From positions 62,001-126,000 of the forward strand of contig JABVXV010000052.1 in NCBI GenBank assembly GCA_013365325.1: 64,000 bases of DNA, written 5' to 3'. A program made the position numbers and the translations under genes. This document shows, piece by piece, positions 39,938-54,900 of this stretch; position 1 is the stretch's first letter; each line of letters opens with the position of its first letter. Source of the DNA: Dipetalonema caudispina. Taxonomy: Eukaryota; Nematoda; Chromadorea; Rhabditida; Onchocercidae. The notes beneath the pieces are model-generated. The model had not been told where the DNA came from and made no database searches. It saw only the letters and a program-made list of their open reading frames with translations.

Positions 39938-42900
39938 GAGTAGCTGCCTTAACTGATCCATTTCCTATATTTCACACTTAAAAGATATTCTGCAAAAGAT
40001 CCTATTATTACTACTAAATGATAAACTTGTTCTCTGAATTCTGTGAACTTTTTACGGTTTTTCAAGTGCCTCATTTCGTGTTTAACTTTCATCACCATCG
40101 CTTTTTGTTAGTTATTAGACAACAGCATAGTTAGTTATACAAAATTCGTTGCAATCTGATCTTGGAAGAAATAATGATTATCATTTTCAAGGTGTTGGTG
40201 AACAAAATTATCGTGGTGGAAATGCTGTAAGGGATGATGGACGATGTTGTGATTCGTCACGATCTATTGAAGAACCATTTCAAACTTTGAGCAGGTATGT
40301 GTAAATTTTTTCATTAGGTATTACAAGTGAATAGGTCAACTATGTATGTCGCATACATCCATACACACTTTATAGCGTGAAATCGAAGAACTAGTTTTGA
40401 TATATAGAAATCTACTAATTATGTCCTGAATAATTTTTTTTTTCGGTTAATTTTTCTTTAGTACCAAACAAAGTTATATAATGGACAATAAAACCGTAAA
40501 AGAGTAATGGAAATAATAGAGCAATGATGATGTAGTGATAGTTGTTATAATCATTGATGCCGAAATTTCAGAGATCGCGACATGGAACCGACGTTTTTGT
40601 CGACGGCACCACAACGGACAGCCGATTATATGCGAGCAAGGGAAGAAAAGAAATTTGGCACATTCCAGGAGATAGATTCGGTTCTCTCTTCACAACGGTT
40701 AATTTTTTCTTTGTTTGAACCTTTTCTCTTACTTTTATATATTTTAGTAATAAAATGGACGGTCAACCACTTTTAATCTGTCTTAACCTCTATTTGACCT
40801 CTCTTACAGATTAACGATAAATAATGTGTGGTATTTACATGATATCAATGTAACTTAATGATGCTAAAACATATTTCCATAACCATCGTAATTCCTTAAT
40901 GTCCTACGTTATCAAAAGTACAATCTTAATACAGCATCATCATATTGTATCAGTGAATGATCTTGTGAATTGATTAAGTACCGTGATTTGCTGACTTAAC
41001 GATTTTCTTGTAATGATCCATTTGTTGCAGAAAAAAAGAAAAAAACTCGATTACTAGTAATACTGATAACATTATATCGATAAAATCTTTAATGTCGTGG
41101 ATAGTTCTCAAAAATAAGGAAAACTCTTACCTCATTTGCTTTCTCATCATTGGTGAATTGTAGTATTATTTCTAAAAATTTAAAACTTGTTGATACAGTA
41201 AATCATGCTGGGTTTATATTTACCTTCCGCTCATCCCATCTTTTAAATTTTTTGAAATTGTTTGTTCAATTCGTGATTTTTTATTAGTTGAGGAAGATAG
41301 GCATGAGCATTTGAGGTGTGAAGGAATGTGTTTATTGTTGCTTGACATAAGAATTCAGGAAAAAAGTGCAGGCAATAGGATAAAATATAGTTTGATATAG
41401 AATAATAATATGAGAGCACTGTTGTTTTGAATTATCAACTATGATAATATGATCGACTGTGACGATGGATATTGAATGATAAGGACAGAGAGGAGTTACT
41501 AATTTATCAACTCTCAGATTATATTTTAGGTTGATCAATCGAGTAGTGAGATATACTATTTTATAATGTTTGATGGGTTATGAAAAAAATAATATTCATT
41601 TTTGCTGATAATTTTTTTTCTCTGTTCACTCCCTCTTTTGTCTATCTTCTTATTATCCGAATTTCTTGCATTTGCTTATTGAAGAAATCCCGACTGAATT
41701 CCTGGTCGTGGTCAAAATTTTAGCAGTTCCAAAATAGATAGATCGAGTAAACTATGCATTTTGTCATTATTGTAATTTTGATATTATGATGATGGAATTG
41801 CCTCTTGTGATCTTCCTCACGTTTTGACCTGATTTTTCAGATTTCTTTCTTTTCGTCTGATATTAAATTGGACATTTTTGATCCGTCATATTATCTCATT
41901 TCGCTGATATATTAGTCCTATAACACCTTAATTCAGTTTCTCACCTCATTAACAACATTTCAGAATTCAAAACATTACAGTTTCAAACTATCTTTTCCTT
42001 TTTATTTTGCTGATTTTATAAATTTCATTTGCATCACGTGAAATAGTTTCTGCAATTTATATCAAACAATTTGAGATACACAGGTGGATGAAGATTGTTT
42101 ATCAGATTCCTTTTCTTAATCTTGAAAGCCGAGAACGTGTTGAAAAATATCTTTTTATTTTAGATTGTAACTTTTTAATTACTTTCCGAATATCTTCCTC
42201 TGTAGACCGTTAATTACAATTTATTTAATGAAATAATAATTAATGTATTATTTCAGACCGCTAAAGTTCGAATATAGCGAACGAGAGAGTCATATAACAG
42301 ATATAGCGGAGGAAGCAACATTGACGCCACGGACACGACGAAAACTTCAGGAACAAAAAATCCGACACGAGGAAGAGCTCGAGGTATGGTCAAAATTCTA
42401 ATTAATTCTAAAATTATAGAAAAACTGATTTACCTGACAGTTTGTTAAAGAGGAACTTCGGTTTTTCTGGATGCTTATTTTATTTCACATTCGTTAATTT
42501 ACGTCTTATCAAATTTTGAAGCTATTTTACGCAATCATTTCGTAGAGCATTCAAGAGGGATGATTTTTCTAGAAACATCTCGCGACTGTTGTTGTGACGG
42601 TTTTTGGAAGTAAAAATAATCAAACTATTATATTCTTGAAATTATTCCACGTTCAAGCTCGAAATTGGGAGTTCAAGTTTAAAGTTCTTTTGGCTTTTGG
42701 TAAATAAAATTATACAGGAAAAGCGAGAAGAAGCACGCAAAGCGATGAAAGACGACTTGCAATCAATGCAAGCATTGGACCGTGACGAATTTGAGTTACT
42801 TCAATCGAAACCCTCAAGTCCTTCACCTGTGTCTACACCTCGAGCAACTCCCAGGCTTAGTTTGAAATTTGGAAAAGTTCGTTTTTATCTTTTGCGATTA

Positions 42901-45900
42901 GCATCACTTATGCATGTCAACTTTAAAAGTTAGCAATTTTGCAAAAACTCAGAATGAATAGTGGTCAAAAGAATTGTAACATGTATAAGAGGGTACTTCG
43001 GACAATAATGTTACAACTTTTATGAAATATCAATCTGTGCTATCCTCACATCACATATTTCTGTGGAAAGTGGACGATTAATCAAAAATTATGAATGAAT
43101 TATTCGAGTACATTTAGGTTCATGTGAGGTTTCACAAGTATTCTAGTCCGTTTGCCTAAGGCTGTTCTTTTGTGAAGTGAACAAGTCCATGTATTCTGTT
43201 TGGCAGGCCAATTTTCTCTCCATTTACAATTTCAACGATCTGTCTACTCAATTCATTTATTATATGACTTTATCGGCAGTCAAATTATTTGATACAGATT
43301 CTTTTTCCGTGATTCATAATGTCCAAATGTCGCTTGCAGGACAAGGAAAAGAAAGGGATTGAAGAAGGTGGTTTTAATTTTGGTAAATCCAAAATAACAT
43401 CTAAGCATGAAATAGTGCGACGTGGAAAAGATGTTGACGTGAAGGTTGATTCGTTGAAACTTGGCAAAGACGATCAGTTAAAAGTTGTCGTAGTATGTAA
43501 GTTGTATATGGTTTCATTCAAAAATTCAGTCATATTTATACAATCAGTTGCTGATTAATGGATAACAAATTAAAATGGATTAGGTAAATTATTGATCGAA
43601 ATTTGGTGACTGGAAATGACATTGGTTATATATAAATGATGATGAAGTGCGGGAATTTTTCTCCCTGTTGCCAATTTGAAGAAAATATTGTTAACGACCA
43701 AGATGACTTTTTCTATCAATCATGATTCTTATAATCATGATTTGTTTGTTGACTATGATTTACAACTATGAATAGTTTATACTTCTTATCTTCTTCATTT
43801 ACCTTTATTTTTTGAAAACCTTTGCAGTAGCAACAAAAGGAGCAATAGAGCGTGAAGAAATTGAACCGAAAGTGAAGAAATCTCGCCATTCCTATGAGAT
43901 ATCATTCAGGCCAGCAGAAGTTGGAACACATAAGGTAGTTTTATTAATGAGAATTATGCATTGTATTGGTTTATGAATGTCTCATTCGCTGATATTTATT
44001 TGAAAATTACGTTGAATTTCTTATTTAAAAACAATCGCAGTTTTGATTTAAAATTAATTTTAAATTGACTGAACTAATCACCGGAATTAAAAGTTGTTTT
44101 TCATGACTCATTGTTGATTTAATTTCGAAGCTTATTTGTCATATTAGGATTATTCTGGAAATGGAAGAATCTTCATCATATATAGACAAATTTAAATATT
44201 TAATCCATAAAATATTATACTAGGTGTTAAATAATTTCTGAGTTGTTAAAGATAGAACGAAATAATAATCAGTTCATTATTTGAGGTAATGGTTTATGTA
44301 AACGATACTTTGCATCCAATGTGTCCTTTTCCGATCCGAGTTTATGATGCATCAGAAATTATTGTTGGTGAAATTGCACCGCAAAGTACTATCAATGATA
44401 CCGTTGAATTTACCGGTCAGTTTTGAATGATCGTAATGAAGGCTTGAACGGGATAGTGTTTAGGCAAAAATCTAGGTAAAGTGAAGAAATAGGTAAAATC
44501 AGCGTAATTTTTAAATCTTAAGCTGCTGTGTAGATGGGATCGGATGTGAAATTAATTGTAGTATTGCGGCACTATTTATTTACACTCTACGTTACTGTTA
44601 ACGTAAGTAGACCGAATGTCTTGAAGAATTGAGTAAATCTTGATTTCCGACTTGAAAAAAAGGTATTTTAGCACTTAAGGGAGTTTTTTATTTTCTTTTC
44701 TATCTTACGGAATTGTCCCGTCCCAAACATCAGTTATTTCAAAATATAACATTTTGATATCAAATATTTCAAATACTCCGAATTACAAGGCTGATCACAT
44801 CATTGTTACAGTTGATGCTGGTCGAGCAGGTTTTGGAAATCTTGAAATGGCAATTAAGGACAGCGATGGTATCATCATACCATCCCATGTTGCACAACTG
44901 GAAACAGGAACTGCCAAATTTTTGGTGACATTCAATCCGACTACTATAGGAATGCACACTGTTAATATTACATTCAATAAGGAAGTCCTCAAAAGTATGC
45001 TTCTGAATTGTTGAATTATACATTAGCGCTTTTCATAAAATTTTTAATTAGTTTCTTTCATAATTGCTTGATTTTAAAATTCTCAAATTAAACTGTTTGC
45101 TTTTAGACAGTCCATTCGAAGTAAATATTGTGGATGAAAAGTCATGCGAAGAAGTGGAAAATGTGTATGTTTTAGTTTTTATACTTTTAAATTTGACAGA
45201 AAAAATATTCGTCAAATAAAGAAGGGATGGAATTAGGAAACGGAAAAACTGTTAAATTTTAGGAAATTAGAAAAATTTTTTTTCCTTTAGGCTTAAAATA
45301 AAAACAAATTAAATTTTTATGATTCATTGCAGTTTGGTGGATGGAAAGAAAAAAGATTCACGAAAGGAAAAGGAAGAGAAAAAACGTGAAGAGAAAGAAC
45401 GTGTGAAAAAAGAGAAGGAGGAAAAGTTAATGGCTGAAACGTTAAAAAAGAATAAGGTATTATACTTAAGAAATGATGAAGGTTTTTCATTAATAAATGA
45501 AATTTAAAAAGTTGAAACAGTTATTTTTGTAGGGGAAAGAAACGAAGAAGAAGAAACATCAATTGGAGAAGAGAACAAGCGTTTCTAAAATTCCATCATT
45601 AAGTCGTGTTGGACGACCAGCACAGATTCTTGTTACATTAGCTGGCGATGAACCACTTGAGGTTACGGTGATAGGTAAGTTTTAAAATTTTCCAATGAAA
45701 AGGTAATAGTATTAAGTTTTGACATTGAGGTGAAAGAACTTCAGTATCAGTTTTGAAGTTTTCTAATTCTAATTGGTAAGAGAATTATACAAGCATAGTC
45801 GAGTGTACATCATGAAATTTACATTTCAGATCCAGAAAAAAGAAAAATTGAAAGTTCCATGTCCGATCACGAACCTGGTTTTAAGAAGGTTGAGTTTATA

Positions 45901-48900
45901 CCTGTGCAAGTGGGTAAGTCTTCGATGAACTTCATGCTATCAAATTTGTTTGATTAGTGTTTCAAATTTAAACTATTTTTACATTGCCCATCCTGTAATG
46001 TATATTTAGAAATTCTAATCGTTTTTTTCTTTGAAGTCATTTCTCATTTTTAATCTTATTTAAGGTTTTTTTTTTCGTCTCTTTTACATCATTATATTCT
46101 GCTTTTTGTTTCTTTTACTCTATACCAAACATTTTATCTGCTAATTTTAACAACTCATCGTTTCAGGTGATCACGAAATCGAAGTTAAATATGCAGGTAC
46201 TGATGTTCAAGGCAGTCCCTTTACTTGTCGAGCATATGATCCAGCGAAAATTAGCGTCGGTGATATTCCTAATAGTGTGGTCGATAGGCCAGTCCATTTT
46301 ATTGGTTTGCTTTTACAAGAAATTGAAATAACAAGTTTAAGATATGCACTGTTTTATTATCACAATTCGAAATATGCTGGAATCTTATTCGTTACAAAAT
46401 TATTCAGCAATATGACTTTTCCCGAATTCACATCATATTTAGAATAAGTTTATCTCTTATTGAAATTGGAATATGAGGATATTCTGGGCTATTTTGATTT
46501 TCTTGTCCTTTATAGTGGATGCAAGCCAAGCAGGTGTTGGAAACCTGGAAGTAGCAGTAAACGAAGGACGCATCCCATCGATGGCACAATCACTTGGGCA
46601 ACATCGTTATGATATATCCTTTGTACCTAGAGAACTTGCCGATCACACTATATCTGTTCGTTTCAATAATGAACCTGTGCCAGGTAAGTAAAAATTAAAA
46701 GAATTCCCAAGATTTAAATAATTTGTTAAATGTTTACATAGATCGTGGTGTTAATGAGTCAACTTTTTCAAGAATAGTTAAAACCAAGGTAAAGTGTGAA
46801 AGATTGAGAAAATCGCAGTTTTTATTTTACGTGGAGAGTTTATTTGTATGCAAAACCTGTTAGGTCACGCAATACATCTTTTTACAACTGATCATTCATT
46901 TCAATTGTAAATTTCGAGGCTGTAATTTGTCATGTTTGACAAGTTGAGAAAAAAAAAAGACAAAGGGAATGGAAGGAGATATTTTTAACCTAAAGGAACA
47001 TTTAGTTTTGTTGGAAATTATTTATATTTTTAGTCTCTAATTTCTTTAAGTATAAACTTTGGTCCTTTATGTCGAATGGTGATGAATTTCCCGTATTTTT
47101 TCCTTTCGTTATTATCATTCTTTTTTTAATTTTTTTGTTTGGAGCAGTGCCAGATAGAGTGTTTAAATTCATAAAGAATTCTGAACTTTTAATTTTTACA
47201 GCATATAAAATTAATTTAGGAAGTCCATTCATTTGTCATCTGGTAATGGCGCAGTCGGTAACTGTTTCGGGTCCTGGATTGGAACGAATTCCTGTTGGTC
47301 AGGTAACACAGATATACGTAGCTGTTGAAGGTATGAAAGATATGTTACCGCAGATACGCATTACCGATTCGCAGGGTAACAATATTCCGGTGAGCATATC
47401 AAAAAGTGATACAGAGGATAAGAAGTATATCATCTCCTACACACCAAAGAACGTCGGGAATCATCAAGTGAGTAGTTATGCCATATACAAAATATATGCA
47501 TCATTCCGAAAGATATGACAAGTGTCATTGTCGCATATTTTAGATAACAACACAGTTACTTCATATGTTTGTATTGTTTAGGTTAGTTTACGTTATGAAT
47601 TAGGAATTGTGGACAGCATAAGAATCTAAATATTTTGTCGTTCCTAAATTTCAGGTTGATATAAGCTGTGACGGTAAACCGATTGCTGGATCTCCGTTCA
47701 CCTCCAAAGCATTTGATGCAAAATGTGCCAAGCTATCGTGCATAGAAGAAGCAGTTGTTGGACGTCCTTGTACATTTATGATTGATGCTGCTCGAGCTGG
47801 AGCTGGTAATATGGAAATTATAGTCAGTGTTGAGAATCGAAATGTGCCAAATTTTGTGCAGGTTTGGATAACATTATCAATTACCATCTTTAATTTTGAT
47901 CTTTCTCATAAAGGGCAGAAAAATGGTCTAAAGAACCGTTCGTTATCTTTTAGGCTGAAGGACAGGCAAAATTTAAAGTTTCTTTTACACCACAAGAAGC
48001 TAAAGATCACCTTATAAGTGTTCGATTCAATGGCGATCCAATTCCAGGTAACAGTAATTATTCGTCATTTATAAAAAATACTTTATCATATTTATATATT
48101 TTAACGCAATAAGCACTTTAATTCAGTAAGTTTTTGGATAATTTTAGTTGGTGGAGAAAAATTAAAGGTCAAGTTATTTATCCATCATTTTTAATTTATA
48201 CTGAAATGTAAATCGTTTAAAACATCAACTGCCTTTAGTAATTAGAATATCGCTATGTCCCGTACTTGTAAAGCTTTTTTATTACAGCCTTTTCTTATCA
48301 TTTCAGCAATGATTTGAAAAGATACCAAAAATCATTGAAGTGACCAATCCTAAACGAACCTAATTCAATTAATGGTATAATAAATAGGCTGTTATCATGT
48401 GTTTCAGCTACACAAATTTTAGGTTCACCAATGGTTTGTCCAGTACGAGAAAGATCATCACAGCTAGTTGGGGGTATGTCACCATCGATAAATACCATAG
48501 GATTGGAGCAAGAGATTCGTCTAGTTGGTGATCTAACTGTGGGACAGGTATAGTAGCAAGTTTCTTTTTTGAATTTATTCCGGAAACCTTTTTGCACTTC
48601 TTTGTCATTGAATTTAAAGTTAAGCATGTTTAAGTTCCATCGAAATTTAAATTTTTGGAAAATGGAAGGCCTAAGCTTATTCAATCCATAATTATTTTGT
48701 TCAGGTTGGTCAAACAAAGGGCTTCAGTATCGATACAGGTGGACGTGAAACTGATTGCAATGTTACCATCACTGGTTGGTTTCTAAAATTATTGAGCTAT
48801 AACACGTTGCTTGTTTCATAAAATCGGAGATAAGTTTTTTACCAAAATCCTTCCAAAACTTGTGGAAAAAATGATGTTTATAAAATCATTGAACATCAAT

Positions 48901-51900
48901 AATCAATCTGTATTTGTTTGAATTAAAAAGGAATTGGAATTGCAATTAATTGCTTGCACAGAAATGAATTTATCAGTTTCTCCGATTTTGTCAGAAATGC
49001 CTTTTACACAAAAGTTAATTTAGATGCTTTTGCTTGAAACTTACTCGAATTTGTCACTGTTTTACTTGTTAAATTGCACCGTTTCTGTCCTCCATTTGTT
49101 CGTATTGCGTCTGTATTTGGTTGGTTTCCGCGTGTTGCACAGAGGAATGCTGAAATTCAGATTCGCATGGTCGTGAATTGGATGTTGAAGTGGAAAAAGT
49201 TTGCAATGGATATCATGTACAATTCCGACCTCTGACATCAGGTGTCGTTTTTTTTGATCGTTAATTGTTGAAGTGAATTTCATCAGTGTTATATTTTCAT
49301 ACTATGATTTATCCGCAGGCAATGATTAATTTAGAATGCGTTTGTATGCTGTAATCATAATCATCGAAAAAACTTTTCAGTTTGTTTATTATCAAATATT
49401 TTAAATCCTGTTAGAAAATATCAGTTTTGGGATGAATATAACATACCTGTTAACTTCGTACATTACTAAAGGTGAACATGAAATTGACATCGTTGTGAAT
49501 GGCCAACAGCTCGGTATCGGACCATTTGTGATGGAAGTTTCGGAAACACCGAAAATTGCCCGTATCCCATCAACCATTCTTGCCGACAAAGAGATTATCT
49601 TTGAATGTAATTTGCCTTAACTTTACTTGCAAAATATTAACATCCATAAGTAGAGGTAATTGCAGAGAATTTTAATTTAGAGGAAAGAAAATTACCAAAT
49701 GATCATTTCAATCAAATAGAGTCAAAGAGATGTGCGTTAATTTAAGATATTTCACACTTTTTCCTGACATTCAATTCTTTAAATGTTTTTAGTGGACATC
49801 GATAATGTTGCGCGGAAGGATGTGAAAGTAGAAGTTAAGAATGCTCGGAATGAATTGGTACCAGCAAAAACAGAAGTTGGAAATGATGGAATTGTTCGAG
49901 CTTTTTGCACGTAATTATTTTTTTGAAAAAAATTTTTTGTTAATATAGCTTTTTGACAAGCAGCGAGAAGTAAAGTATATCGATAATCAGCAAGGTTGAT
50001 CGATTGCAATTTCATCCTAAAACAATTCTTGTTCTGAAGCACAGAATAATTTAGATTAGGTTTATTTCGGTTACATTATCCGATCTATATATTTGCATGA
50101 TCCTGAATGAGCGATAGCTGTTTTTAAGATCTAATTTTTCTTTCCATTTGTTTTATTTGTTTCAGATTTCATGACACAGGTCGTTATTCTGTGGATGTTT
50201 TTGTCAACGAAATGCCTTACGGTGAACGACAGTATGTTCGGGTTATTCAAAGTGGTCGTGGTGCTATACTGGTAGATGACATTGAACAAGCTTTAGTTGG
50301 TTGGTCATCTAAATTGATTCTACGAACTGAACCTGATGCTGGAAAACACTTATCTGTTATCATCGTTGGTTAGCTCATCTTCTTAAATTTAAATTTCAAT
50401 AAATAAATCTTTGAGTAATTATTAGCTAAATAGTGATAGCTATTTTTATTGGTTACATTGTCCCCCGAACATTCAATATTCATATGAAAAGTTTCGCTCA
50501 TTCGTTATCTGAAATAATTTTGGAGAAGTGTAAAATTTAATTCCAAGTAAATGACATTACTTATGTTTCATATGCTTTAAATGTTTCATTATAAGCTTCA
50601 GGTTTTGAAACTGTGCGGTCTTATACAACATTCAAATTTCGAATAGCAATACATCTGCAAATAGTCTTTTCATCTTTTAGATTCAGAACGAAATCCAGTT
50701 CCAGTATCACTGAAGAAACTTCCCGATGAAATATTCGAAGTGGAATTTACACCACGAACAGAAGGTGTTCATAGTATATCGGTGCTTGTAGGAGACGAGC
50801 ATATCCGGGGAAGTCCTTTCAAAATTGTGGTATTGGATCTGAGTGCTGTACGAGTGATTGGCCTGAAAAATGATCGTGTTGGCATGGAACAACGTTTCAA
50901 TGGTTGAATCTTTATTTTTAATATGTGCTTCTTTAATTTGGATTAATATTTAAAATATGCAAGAAAAATTCTAGAAATTTGATTCACTTCGAAATTTGAC
51001 AAGTTCTTATGACCTTTTAGTGGACTGGTCGAATTCGGGTGGTGCGAATGCAACAGTACGAGTAACATGTGGAGGTAAAGAGATACCATGCACGATGAAA
51101 CGTATCAAGCGAGGCTTACATGTATGTTCGTTCATACCGCGACAGGTTGGACTTCATCTGATAGATGTGATGATCGATGAAATGCTTCTGCCAGGTACAG
51201 TTTCCAAAATGAATCAAGCTAATACAGATGATCATATTTTATGACTTTTTCACTTTTTTTTCATTATAAAACAGTATTTATTTATGAGATTTTTTTGTAT
51301 GACGAGACAGAAAAGGGAAAAAAGCCTTTCCGTTTGGATCATTCATGAGCATTTTATTCTTTCTTTTTCTGGAAATTTGCTTTTCTAGATATCAAACTAA
51401 CTTGTTTGATCTTTATTATCGAATATCCGATGACTGGCAGAGAATAAAAAATGATTTTTTACCTCGAAGATGATAGTTAGCTTCTATTATAATGGAAGGA
51501 ATTGAAATTTTTATTAAAATAGTGAACTGTCTATAATTTTATGGTCTTTTTTAGGATTTTTTTTATAATTCAGATATTTTTACATTTCAGAATGTCCATA
51601 TGAATGTGTTGTAAGTGATACAGGCTCAGTGCGAGCACGTGGTGATGCACTGACACGTGCACAACGTGGCAAAACGGCTCGTTTTGAAGTTTCATTGAAT
51701 GACACCGAACGTGGTGAATTGGATGTAATAGTTTCAGGTATTTTTGTTTTCTTAGGGAGGATACTTTTGATAAGTAGTGACTTAAATAAGAGTGGAAATA
51801 AGTAGAAGCACTTACATATTTGGTATAAATTTTTGAAATTCGCAATGTATTTTCGAAGTCTTTAAACGACTTTTGCGATTTCCTTGTATATTACGTGTCG

Positions 51901-54900
51901 TTGGGTTCAACCATTATATCATTAGTATTTAAGAAATTAGGTCAAAGTTTTCGTATTAGGTAGTGAGGGATTTTTAAATTCAGCGTTTTATTGCGATGTA
52001 TTATCAATTTAAAAAAATATGTGTATATATAAATGCAAATAAACAAAGAAAGAGAATATATTTTATTTTATTATAATGAGCTAATTTCAGGTATGTGTTT
52101 TGTCCCTAGTAAAATCTAGCACAAATTGTTAGATTTTATTAAGTTTTATGAAATTTTAATTATTTTTAATTTGATAATGTTGTTGTTGCACTTCGTTTAT
52201 ACGTTGTATCACATGTTCGTATTGCCCACGCTGTAGTTTCACTAATTTATGCAATCTTCTTTAACTTTCAGTTTTTCTACTCTTATGATTTTTTTTTTTT
52301 TCAGATTCGCGAGGTAGACCGTTACCAGTTCGATGTTATAAGCAACATGATGACAGTTATTGGGTCGAATTTACACCTGAAAATATCGGTAGATTTTTTT
52401 TATAAAAATAATTGAAAAAAAAAGCTTCAGAATTGGAATGAATAAAATTTTAGAATTACAAAAATGAAATTTACCTAATTGATATTCCAAGATCAATGGA
52501 TATAACTCATTTAGGTGTTTAGGTTTGACCCATCTATGGACTAGCAGCGCTTTGTGATACTCATCTTTTTTTCGGTTTATATAAGTCGTTTATGAACTTT
52601 AACTGTTAGCAAATAATTAGCGTATAAGTTACTTGCTGCTGGGAAACACTTAAGAACAAATTCATAGGTTATGACCTCTTCCGCTTGGTTAATTTTTGTT
52701 TTTCTTACGCTCTTACTTTTGATTAATAAAGAGAAAGGATAATTAAGGTATTTTCTAAGTGAAATGATTAAATAGACAATTAGTACGAAAAAAAAAAAGA
52801 ATGACAAAAAAGCTGTAAAACGTCGCTGGAAAAAAAAACAAAAAAAATTTAAAGAAGGACAAGAAAATGTAATACTAAGTTTGGAATAAAAATTTAAGCT
52901 AAATTACTTTGATTTATGACTAAATTTTTAATTAAGATTGTAGCATGCAATGTACATTTTGATTGTTTATTATTTGTCATAATTTATGCAAGGAGATCAG
53001 ATCGATCTCTCTCAAACTTTCCTTCTTATCTTCTCCGTAGTATTATACAAAGGCTTTCTTGTAGCAAAGCTAATCCTTTTCAAAATATTTCGCGTTAAAT
53101 ATCAGTTTTAACCAGTAGGAATACATAGGATAAATGGCACACAAATCCTAGTCAGTTTTTTATTGAACTCAGAGATTTCGATAAATCTTCCAGAAATTAT
53201 AATTTTTTCTTCAGGTCTTCATCAAATCGAAATAACATTCGCTGATACGCCAATAGCTGGTAGCCCATTCAAATGCGTAGTGATTGATCCACGGAAAGTT
53301 TTTATCAAAGGCATCAGTGAACCATTTATTCTTAAACAACCTGCTGTAATTACCGGTAAATTATTTGGAGTTTGCTACCGGCATGTTGTTTTTCAACATA
53401 TTTGTTTCATTTGCTTATAACATTGTTAATATATGTTTAGAATTATATCTTGTTCAAGAATTTCAAGAATTTTAAATATAAGAAAATAAAACAAATATGA
53501 AAAAAAATGTTGTAAGAATGAAAAATTTTATAGTGAACCGGCAGCTAGCTGGTGGCGGTGATTTGACCGTGGAACTAACTGATCCGTTGAATGAACCGGT
53601 ACGACTGGATATGCAAACAACTGCCGATGGTGATGTTGTGTTCGAATTTATCCCAACCAAAATTGGACAATATAAATTGTCCACAAAATTGGCTGGTTTT
53701 CTTGTTAATGGTAAAAATTTAAATAACATAACAATTAAAAAATTTAGACAATAACTACTACAATTATTGTCATTTACCTCCCGTATTTTCTAGCTCACTT
53801 CCTATCCACTTTTCATAAATAATAGCAATAATAGAAATTTTTGCTGTTTACGTTTCAGGAACACCACATACATTGATTGTTGAGGAGCATGGCAAGCCTA
53901 TTTTACGCGGATCCGCCATTGAACATCCTGTGGAGGTTGATCGACCAACAAGCATCATTTTTGATGCTAAAAATATAAAAGGGAATCTAAAAATCGATAT
54001 AAGAGGTATAGATCAGCGAATTCTTCAAGTTTTTGAGAACATAAGAATTTATGAGTTCTCGAGCAGTCGTTTTGATTTTCGCATCTTGGATGATTCCTGC
54101 TGCTTTTCTTCCTTCATTCTCTTCTCCTTCATTTCATCAAAACTTAAATTCTTATCATAACTTATGAAACTATATATATTTTATTTATATTTATACATAT
54201 ATTTGAATTTTCAAATGAAATGATTATTTTTGCTTGCTCGGAAAAGTTTCATCTGTCTTGAACACGATGAATTGTTTCTCTTCGGTCCGCAAAATTCTTT
54301 CGATTGCTTTTTTATGTTGAGCTATTCAAGTGTTTTAATAAGATTTCAACAAATTAAAAACAATCAGCTCTTTGATAGGACCGAAGAAAGCGAAAATCCG
54401 ACATACAGCAAGCAAAAATCCAGACGGAACAACGGAAATTTCGTTTACACCAACAGAAGTGGGCCGTTATTTAGTAAACATTGAACATAACAATCGAACT
54501 ATTTCCGGTAATTTTTTTATGTCAATGTTGATTAATTTCAATTTTCATCATATTTTATTGATGAACTCAGGCTGATCTGAAGCAGTGAAATCAATTCAGG
54601 AAGTCCATTCGAGATCGAAGTTGTCGATCCACGGAAAGTGGTTGTGAATGATCACTTAGCCGACGAAGATGGAGTATATCAGTTCGCAGTACAGCAGAGA
54701 AACGTCATCGACGTTGATGCCACAGCCGCCGGATCTGGTAAACTATCCGTTTGCAAATACTGCTTTTCATAAATTTTAAATATTTCTACGATTTTAAGGT
54801 TTCCATAGCCAATAATTTTAATTATAGGCTAATTTATATATAGCAAAACTTGTAGTTGTATTATTTAATAGCGTTAATTGGATTATTTTGTTAGCTTTAT

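Noticed and set aside
42877..42933. Read-through of filamin exon 22 into the following intron
   Set aside because: The donor at 42877 (GTTCGT) and the exon 23 acceptor restore frame; the read-through ends in a stop after 19 codons.
46473..46691. Open frame starting MRIFWAILIFLSFI, resembling a signal peptide in front of a filamin repeat
   Set aside because: The hydrophobic part is the translated pyrimidine tract of the intron; the acceptor at 46514-46515 restores the frame V-DASQAG with exon 31.
48298..48717. - strand 139-codon open frame
   Set aside because: It is antisense to filamin exon 36 and its introns, and has no splice or motif support.
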